Source of the DNA: an uncultured Eubacterium sp.
GTDB taxonomy: Bacteria; Bacillota_A; Clostridia; Lachnospirales; Lachnospiraceae
Assembly: GCA_948468465.1 (NCBI GenBank)
Contig: CAOKJJ010000179.1
Location: forward strand, 1-9,939
DNA length: 9,939 nt
Direction of reading: 5' to 3'
The notes under the pieces are model-generated. The model did no database searches, was not told where the DNA came from, and saw only the letters and a program-made list of their open reading frames with translations. Within the stretch, counting starts at the first letter, position 1. Each line of letters opens with the position of its first letter. Of this stretch, positions 6,108 through 9,939 are shown one piece after another. The position numbers and the translations under genes are program-made.

Positions 6108-7661
6108 ATGGAATATTTGCAGTTACTCGATCGTTTGCAGAAAAGCGGATATCAATACCATATTTATGGAAATAAGCAGTTAAACCCGGAGCTATTTCAT
6201 GTGCGTATTTTGACAGATTCCCAACATGCCCGCACTGCCTCTACCTTGTATCTGGCACCCGCGCAGCTTTTGCCAGACCCAGGGATCAGCCAGCCAGTCA
6301 TTATATTCAGCGCCGGACAGCATACAGATACACAAGCCGAGGCTTATGCAGACAGCCAGTTTCAAATCGTATTTTTCAACACGGAAATAACCGAAGGAGC
6401 ATTTTTAAATTTACTGCTTGACTGTCTGACCGAAATACAGCAAATCTCTGCGGGGATGCATCTTTTGGTCAATGCGCTGTTTTCCGGCAACGGCCTGCAA
6501 TATCTGGTCGATACTGCCTCCGGCCTATTTGGCAACCCGATCTATGTCATTGACTTGCAGCACAAATATCTTGCCATATCCGCGGGCATTGTCCCTGATA
6601 ATATCTTTTTTCAGGAAGAGCATTCCGCAGGTTATATCAGTACGGCAGGCATCCAATATATTTTAAAACACCGCCTGGATGAAAAAATCAGGCAGTGCGG
6701 CAATGCTTTATATCATTACAACGAGCTTGTAGAAAAGTCCATGCTGATTGACGTCATAGAGATTCAGGGAATTGAGGTCGGACATGTGATGATGCTTGAG
6801 TGCGAGCAGACGTTCCGCGATTTTGAACAGGAATTTTTTCATCGCTTCAGCAAGCTCATCTCTATGGAGCTGCAAAAGGATACGACCTTTAAGCGAAACA
6901 AAGGGGTCATGTACTCCTATTTTCTTGCCGACCTGATCCGCCATCCGGCAAAAAACACGCAGGATATCCGCAAGCGCCTGAAAACGATGGGCTACCAGCT
7001 AAAAGAAACATTTTATATTATCGCGATTCCATCGCTAGGCTACAGCAGCTCCGACCTTAAGGTAGAAGTCATACTAGAACGGCTGCGCTATATTTTATCC
7101 GGCAATATTTATGTCATCTATGAAAATACGATTGTATTCCTGCTCAGCCGGGATATGAACCAGCATTTAAGCGGCTATGAAATGCAGCAGCTTGAAACGT
7201 ATCTTTTCGCAAATGACTTAAAAGCCGGCGTCAGCAATTTTTTCCAAAACCTGGAGGATACACCCCGTTTTTATGAGCAGGCGGTGTCCTCAGTGCTTTT
7301 AGGACTAAAGCTGAACGCTCCCGCTTCTATTTACTATTACAAAGACTACTATTTATATCAGATGCTGGAAAGCTATGAAAAGGAAAATTCCAAGATCCGG
7401 TATTTAATCCAGCCAGGGCTTATGAAGCTGTATCTGTACGACAAAGAACACGGTACGGATTTTATCAATACTATGACCGAATTTCTAAAACATCCCGGAC
7501 AGCCGTCAACGATCGCTCAAAATCTGCATATTCATAAAAATACGCTGCTGTACCGTATGGGAAAAGTGAAACAGATTACAGGATGTGAATTTTTGGAAGG
7601 AGAGGAATATATGAATTACAACCTGTCTATGATGATTATGAAATATCTGCATATGATTTGA
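6108..7661 (+). CDS. PucR/CdaR-family transcriptional regulator
   Basis: A 517-residue cytosolic regulator. The C-terminus carries the PucR helix-turn-helix (about 450-505) with the hallmark segment STIAQNLHIHKNTLLYRM and GKVKQITG. In this family the HTH is usually preceded by a degenerate GGDEF-like CdaR domain, here about 285-410 (YIIAIPSLGY, YVIYENTIVFLLSR, AGVSNFFQNLEDTPRFYEQA). The N-terminal 250 residues are probably a ligand-sensing part with GAF-like features (LVNALFSGNGLQYLVDTASGLF), but I do not recognise a defined ligand. The ATG at 6108 is preceded by AAAGGAA. It is divergent from the acyl-transfer operon across 195 bases, the usual position of a dedicated regulator. PucR-type proteins are generally activators responding to a pathway metabolite; the effector here is unknown. 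Confidence 0.9.
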   Translation: MEYLQLLDRLQKSGYQYHIYGNKQLNPELFHVRILTDSQHARTASTLYLAPAQLLPDPGISQPVIIFSAGQHTDTQAEAYADSQFQIVFFNTEITEGAFLNLLLDCLTEIQQISAGMHLLVNALFSGNGLQYLVDTASGLFGNPIYVIDLQHKYLAISAGIVPDNIFFQEEHSAGYISTAGIQYILKHRLDEKIRQCGNALYHYNELVEKSMLIDVIEIQGIEVGHVMMLECEQTFRDFEQEFFHRFSKLISMELQKDTTFKRNKGVMYSYFLADLIRHPAKNTQDIRKRLKTMGYQLKETFYIIAIPSLGYSSSDLKVEVILERLRYILSGNIYVIYENTIVFLLSRDMNQHLSGYEMQQLETYLFANDLKAGVSNFFQNLEDTPRFYEQAVSSVLLGLKLNAPASIYYYKDYYLYQMLESYEKENSKIRYLIQPGLMKLYLYDKEHGTDFINTMTEFLKHPGQPSTIAQNLHIHKNTLLYRMGKVKQITGCEFLEGEEYMNYNLSMMIMKYLHMI

Positions 7662-7685
7662 CACCTATGATTGTGAAAGAAAAAC

Positions 7686-7714
7686 TTGAGACCTATTGTC
7701 AGATATGCTATGTT
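7686..7714 (+). promoter_or_regulatory. Promoter of candidate small RNA (extended -10)
   Basis: TTGAGA (7686-7691), a 17-base spacer, then TATGTT (7709-7714) preceded by TG one base upstream (TGC-TATGTT). This is a good housekeeping promoter with an extended -10, starting 24 bases after the regulator stop. Transcription would begin near 7720, with no reading frame following. Confidence 0.6.
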
Positions 7715-7719
7715 ATAAA

Positions 7720-7818
7720 CATATAGGAGGAGTAACTGCCCACAAAGTGGCTGACCTCCGCTATAGGTTATAAGCCTACCTGCATCCGTCAAGATTACAA
7801 GGTAGGCTTATTTATTTT
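7720..7818 (+). ncRNA. Candidate structured small RNA with intrinsic terminator
   Basis: A stretch of about 100 bases between a good promoter and a strong terminator, with no coding frame. TATAGGAGG (7722-7730) can pair with CCTCCGCTATA (7755-7765) with a two-base bulge. Inside it, GCCCAC (7738-7743) pairs with GTGGC (7747-7751) around an AAA loop. The terminator hairpin follows. The outer stem hides an anti-Shine-Dalgarno-complementary GGAGG. I do not recognise an RNA family. It could be a small regulatory RNA, or a remnant of a type I toxin-antitoxin locus that has lost its toxin frame. Confidence 0.5.
7770..7818 (+). terminator. Intrinsic terminator, 12-bp perfect stem
   Basis: ATAAGCCTACCT (7770-7781) pairs perfectly with AGGTAGGCTTAT (7800-7811) around an 18-base loop and is followed by TTTATTTT. 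The T-rich tail is on the plus strand, so it ends the candidate small RNA and any read-through from the regulator gene. Confidence 0.8.
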
Positions 7819-7833
7819 CGCTTGTTATTCCTA

Positions 7834-7888
7834 CTCCCTTCTTTTTCAAGTTCGGGAGGTTACCACCTTGTAACCGTTGTTTTGCAAC
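7834..7888. other. Cluster of three short hairpins in non-coding DNA
   Basis: Three adjacent inverted repeats: CTCCC (7834-7838) with GGGAG (7854-7858); GGTTAC (7859-7864) with GTAACC (7870-7875); GTTG (7876-7879) with CAAC (7885-7888). No protein frame with a ribosome binding site covers them. They may belong to the neighbouring RNA locus or to an antisense partner. The rest of 7889-7958 shows nothing clear. Confidence 0.3.
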
Positions 7889-7958
7889 CCCTAATAGATA
7901 CTTTCATTCATAAAACCTTAATCCACCCGCAATACCTGGATTTTTTTATGTCAAGTCT

Positions 7959-7966
7959 TATGCATT
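7959..7966. repeat. Left candidate target-site duplication TATGCATT
   Basis: This 8-bp sequence is repeated in the same orientation at 9854-9861, immediately outside the inverted-repeat cores. Its ATGCAT centre is palindromic, so a role as the tip of the inverted repeat cannot be excluded. Confidence 0.5.
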
Positions 7967-7969
7967 TTT

Positions 7970-7979
7970 TTGTTGTATT
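7970..7979 (+). repeat. Left terminal inverted repeat core
   Basis: TTGTTGTATT matches the right-end sequence read on the minus strand over 10 of 10 bases, at the same distance from ATGCAT on both sides. Matching beyond this core is partial. Confidence 0.6.
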
Positions 7980-7982
7980 ATA

Positions 7983-8011
7983 TTGTGTTTCACGTGAAAC
8001 AATGGTATAAT
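7983..8011 (+). promoter_or_regulatory. Transposase promoter (extended -10)
   Basis: A perfect TATAAT (8006-8011) is preceded by TGG, giving an extended -10. With a 17-base spacer the -35 is TTGTGT (7983-7988), a moderate match. The spacer and the end of the -35 are occupied by the parS-like palindrome, so a protein bound there would compete with RNA polymerase. Confidence 0.7.
7986..8001. promoter_or_regulatory. parS: parS-like site (ParB/Spo0J binding palindrome)
   Basis: TGTTTCACGTGAAACA is a perfect 16-bp palindrome identical to the Bacillus-type parS consensus TGTTNCACGTGAAACA, which ParB/Spo0J binds to nucleate the chromosome partition complex. Here it lies inside an insertion sequence, over the spacer and part of the -35 of the transposase promoter, 30 bases before the start codon. 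No parA or parB gene is present in the window. The sequence identity is certain; ParB binding in vivo is inferred. It might instead be an operator bound by the transposase or another factor. Confidence 0.75.
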
Positions 8012-8031
8012 ATTCTTCTGGAGGTGATTTT

Positions 8032-9804
8032 TTGTACCTTAAGAAAAGCTTTAACAAAAAGAGAAACAAGACTCAGCTTTCTTTTGTCCAGGGGTATCGC
8101 ATCAATGGGAAAGTGAAGCATAAAGTTATACAAAACCTTGGATATTTGGAAGACTACCTGGACAAATATGAAGATCCGATAGCTTATTTTCAACAGGTCG
8201 CAAAAGAATGGAATGCAAGTCAGGCTGCACCGGAAACCATTGAAGTAAGGCTTTTGGAAAAACTCCCGGATCAATGCAGCAACCGGAAAAATCTTGGATA
8301 TGCCATTATTAAGATCGTTTATGCTAAACTCAGGATCCGTGAATTTTTTCAGAATAAGCAGCGCCAGCTTCCTGCAGAGTATAACCTGAACAGCATTTTT
8401 TCCCTGTTGATATTCAATCGGTTCCTGTTCCCGTCTTCAAAAAAGAACGCTTATGAAACGAAAGGCCGGTTTTTTGACAGCTTCAGTTTCTCACTGGATG
8501 ATGTCTACAGGGCGCTCGGCTATTTCAGCCGATATTCGCATGAACTCCAGAAGCATTTGCATGCCGAAGTTTCCAGCCTTATCGGCAGGAATTCCGAAAA
8601 AGCTTATTATGATGTCACCAACTATTATTTTGAAATACCCTATGAAGATGAGGACGCTGGCTCGGACACGGAAAGAAAATTGAAGCGTAAAAAAGGGCCG
8701 TCGAAAGAACACCGCAAAGACCCGATCATTCAAATGGGGCTTCTCATGGATCCTAACGGCATCCCAATGGCATTCCATACTTTCTCCGGCAACGAGAGCG
8801 AGAAGACAACTATGCTCCCGGCGATACAGAGGGTCAAAAAGGATTATGAAATCGGCAGGATCATAGTTGTCGCTGACAGGGGGCTGAACACCAGTGACAA
8901 CACATCTGTCCTTTCCGGAACCAATGCATCCGATGAGAAAAATAATGACGGTTATGTATACGGCCAGAGTATCCGCGGAGCCGATGCGGAATTCAAAAAA
9001 TGGGCGCTGGAACCGGACGGATATGTTACAACAATGGAAAAAAACAAAGATGGAGAAGCTATTCCATTCAAACACAAGTCCAGGCTGTACGCAAAAGAGA
9101 TAACTAAAAAAGATTCGAATGGGGCGCGCAGGCTCAAGATGAGAATTTATCAGAAACAGATGGTATATTATTCTGAGAAATACGCAAAGAAACAAAGACA
9201 TGAAAGGGAAAAAGCCGTTGCAAAGGCAAGGGACCTGATCAAAAATCCTGCAAGCTACACGAAAGCGACCAGCTATGGATGCACTGTGTACATTAACAAT
9301 GTTTCCTTTTCTAAGGATACCGGAGAAATTGTCAATGGAAAAGAACTTACCATCAATGAACAAAAAATTGCCGAAGAAGCGCAGTATGATGGCTATTACG
9401 CCATTGTCACAAGTGAAAAAGAGCTTTCTGACAATGAAATCCGTGACATATATAAAGGGTTATGGGAAATAGAAGAATCATTCAAGATTATAAAGAGCGA
9501 ATTCAAAACCAGGCCTGTATTTGTTTCTAACGAAGATCATATACAGGCGCATTTTTTAATTTGTTTTGTGACACTGGTTGTAATGCGCGTTTTAGAGCAG
9601 CTCATAGGAAAATGCCATTCTGTCAGGCAAATCCGGAATTCCCTGGCAAGCTATTGCTGTTCGTACTTAGACCGGAATTATTATGTGTTCGATTATCGGG
9701 ACGATGTAATTTTGACTATGGAGAAGACATTTGGATTAGACCTAAGCAAAAAGTACATGCAGCTTTCGGAAATCAAAAAAATATCTATGTATAAGGATGT
9801 ATAA
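8032..9804 (+). CDS. IS1634-family DDE transposase
   Basis: A 590-residue transposase, full length for this IS4-like family. The RNase H-fold catalytic triad is visible: Asp194 in AYYDVTNYYFE, Asp282 in IIVVADRGLNT, and Glu481 in YKGLWEIEESFKIIKSEF, where Tyr474, Glu481 and Lys488 keep the Y-(2)-R-(3)-E-(6)-K spacing but Leu replaces Arg. The N-terminal part (1-35, RNKTQLSFVQGYRINGKVKHK) is basic and probably binds the ends. The insertion between the second Asp and the Glu (about 290-450) is rich in Lys and Glu, as usual for the group. The start is TTG at 8032, chosen because a near-perfect Shine-Dalgarno GGAGGTGA lies 4 bases upstream. No stop or frameshift is present, so the enzyme may be active. 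Its promoter contains a parS-like palindrome. Confidence 0.93.
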   Translation: MYLKKSFNKKRNKTQLSFVQGYRINGKVKHKVIQNLGYLEDYLDKYEDPIAYFQQVAKEWNASQAAPETIEVRLLEKLPDQCSNRKNLGYAIIKIVYAKLRIREFFQNKQRQLPAEYNLNSIFSLLIFNRFLFPSSKKNAYETKGRFFDSFSFSLDDVYRALGYFSRYSHELQKHLHAEVSSLIGRNSEKAYYDVTNYYFEIPYEDEDAGSDTERKLKRKKGPSKEHRKDPIIQMGLLMDPNGIPMAFHTFSGNESEKTTMLPAIQRVKKDYEIGRIIVVADRGLNTSDNTSVLSGTNASDEKNNDGYVYGQSIRGADAEFKKWALEPDGYVTTMEKNKDGEAIPFKHKSRLYAKEITKKDSNGARRLKMRIYQKQMVYYSEKYAKKQRHEREKAVAKARDLIKNPASYTKATSYGCTVYINNVSFSKDTGEIVNGKELTINEQKIAEEAQYDGYYAIVTSEKELSDNEIRDIYKGLWEIEESFKIIKSEFKTRPVFVSNEDHIQAHFLICFVTLVVMRVLEQLIGKCHSVRQIRNSLASYCCSYLDRNYYVFDYRDDVILTMEKTFGLDLSKKYMQLSEIKKISMYKDV

Positions 9805-9840
9805 AAATATAAAATTTTTATAAACTCAAAAAAGCGAAAA

Positions 9841-9850
9841 AATACAACAA
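9841..9850 (-). repeat. Right terminal inverted repeat core
   Basis: AATACAACAA is the exact complement of the left core TTGTTGTATT. It is separated by four bases from an ATGCAT, exactly as on the left. It lies 37 bases after the transposase stop. Confidence 0.6.
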
Positions 9851-9853
9851 CTC

Positions 9854-9861
9854 TATGCATT
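9854..9861. repeat. Right candidate target-site duplication TATGCATT
   Basis: This is a direct copy of 7959-7966, placed just outside the right inverted-repeat core. Confidence 0.5.
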
Positions 9862-9862
9862 T

Positions 9863-9911
9863 AAAAAAAGCTCCAAACTCCAGTATTTATAAGGAGTCCA
9901 GAGCTTTTTTT
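9863..9911. terminator. Bidirectional intrinsic terminator
   Basis: AAAAAAAGCTC (9863-9873) pairs with GAGCTTTTTTT (9901-9911). After a three-base internal loop, ACTCC (9877-9881) pairs with GGAGT (9893-9897). The A and T runs on both sides allow termination on either strand. It could end transposase transcription and that of a convergent gene beyond the right edge. The final 28 bases of the window show nothing recognisable. Confidence 0.75.
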
Positions 9912-9939
9912 ACTCAATCATCTGCAAAACTCAGGATAC

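Larger units (their letters stand above)
7959..9861 (+). mobile_element. IS1634-type insertion sequence, apparently intact
   Basis: A single-transposase element of about 1.9 kb, the size expected of this family. The inverted ends share a perfect core TTGTTGTATT at 7970-7979, matched by its complement at 9841-9850. Just outside, TATGCATT occurs at both ends (7959-7966 and 9854-9861) and could be an 8-bp (or ATGCAT, 6-bp) target duplication. Because ATGCAT is itself a palindrome, it could instead be the outermost part of the inverted repeats, so the exact ends are uncertain by a few bases. The transposase is full length with its catalytic residues. The insertion lies downstream of the regulator and the small-RNA locus and breaks no recognisable gene. 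Confidence 0.75.

Noticed and set aside
7931..7958. Possible extension of the left inverted repeat (AATACCTGGA resembling AATACTGGA near the right end)
   Set aside because: Matching stops after about nine bases with an indel, and the right copy falls inside the terminator hairpin, so it is probably chance.
7822..8010. 62-codon plus-strand frame crossing the left end of the insertion sequence
   Set aside because: It starts at a TTG without a ribosome site and spans the IS border, inverted repeat and promoter, so it is a chance frame.
8491..9363. Minus-strand open frame of 290 codons inside the transposase gene
   Set aside because: It is an antisense shadow of an intact, recognisable transposase, and its translation resembles no family I know.
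9807..9826. A/T-only inverted repeat TATAAAA-T-TTTTATA after the transposase as a terminator
   Set aside because: It has no G-C pairs and is probably too weak; the GC-containing hairpin at 9863-9911 is a better terminator.

Overview
The window looks like chromosomal DNA from an anaerobic member of the Clostridia, most likely Lachnospiraceae-like. The reasons are strong GGAGG-type ribosome binding sites, a butyrate-kinase-type kinase with a phosphotransacylase, a PucR-type regulator, and an IS1634-type insertion sequence. The species cannot be named from this sequence.

Layout. Positions 1-5912 hold one tightly packed operon read leftwards (minus strand). In transcription order it encodes a thiolase-like/SCP2-type acyltransferase (5912-4602), a zinc-ribbon/OB-fold DUF35 partner (4589-4173), a small dedicated acyl carrier protein (4141-3902), a Pta-type phosphate acyltransferase (3898-2894), a butyrate-kinase-family kinase (2879-1725), a small DUF1097-like membrane protein (1758-1249), and an OFA-type major facilitator transporter that runs off the left edge (1247-1). 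Gaps between genes are 1-31 bases, or a 34-base overlap at one junction, so translation is probably coupled. A 195-base divergent promoter region separates this operon from a PucR/CdaR-type regulator on the plus strand (6108-7661), which is the obvious candidate regulator of the operon.

Downstream of the regulator, 7662-8031 is non-coding but not empty. It holds a good extended -10 promoter followed by about 100 bases that can fold and end in a strong intrinsic terminator (a candidate small RNA), then several short hairpins. Next comes the left end of an apparently intact insertion sequence of about 1.9 kb (roughly 7960-9860) with a full-length DDE transposase (8032-9804, TTG start). The transposase promoter contains a perfect 16-bp copy of the bacterial chromosome-partitioning site parS (TGTTTCACGTGAAACA, 7986-8001), lying over the spacer and the edge of the -35. 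A hairpin terminator that could work in both directions follows at 9863-9911.

How the genes may work together (inference). The thiolase-like enzyme and its DUF35 partner would form or cleave a C-acyl bond, with the acyl group carried on CoA or on the operon's own carrier protein. The phosphate acyltransferase would turn the thioester into an acyl phosphate, and the kinase would convert that to a carboxylate plus ATP. The transporter could exchange the substrate or the acid product. No dehydrogenase, CoA ligase or CoA transferase lies in the visible part, so the substrate is unknown. The combination does not match a named pathway that I recognise.
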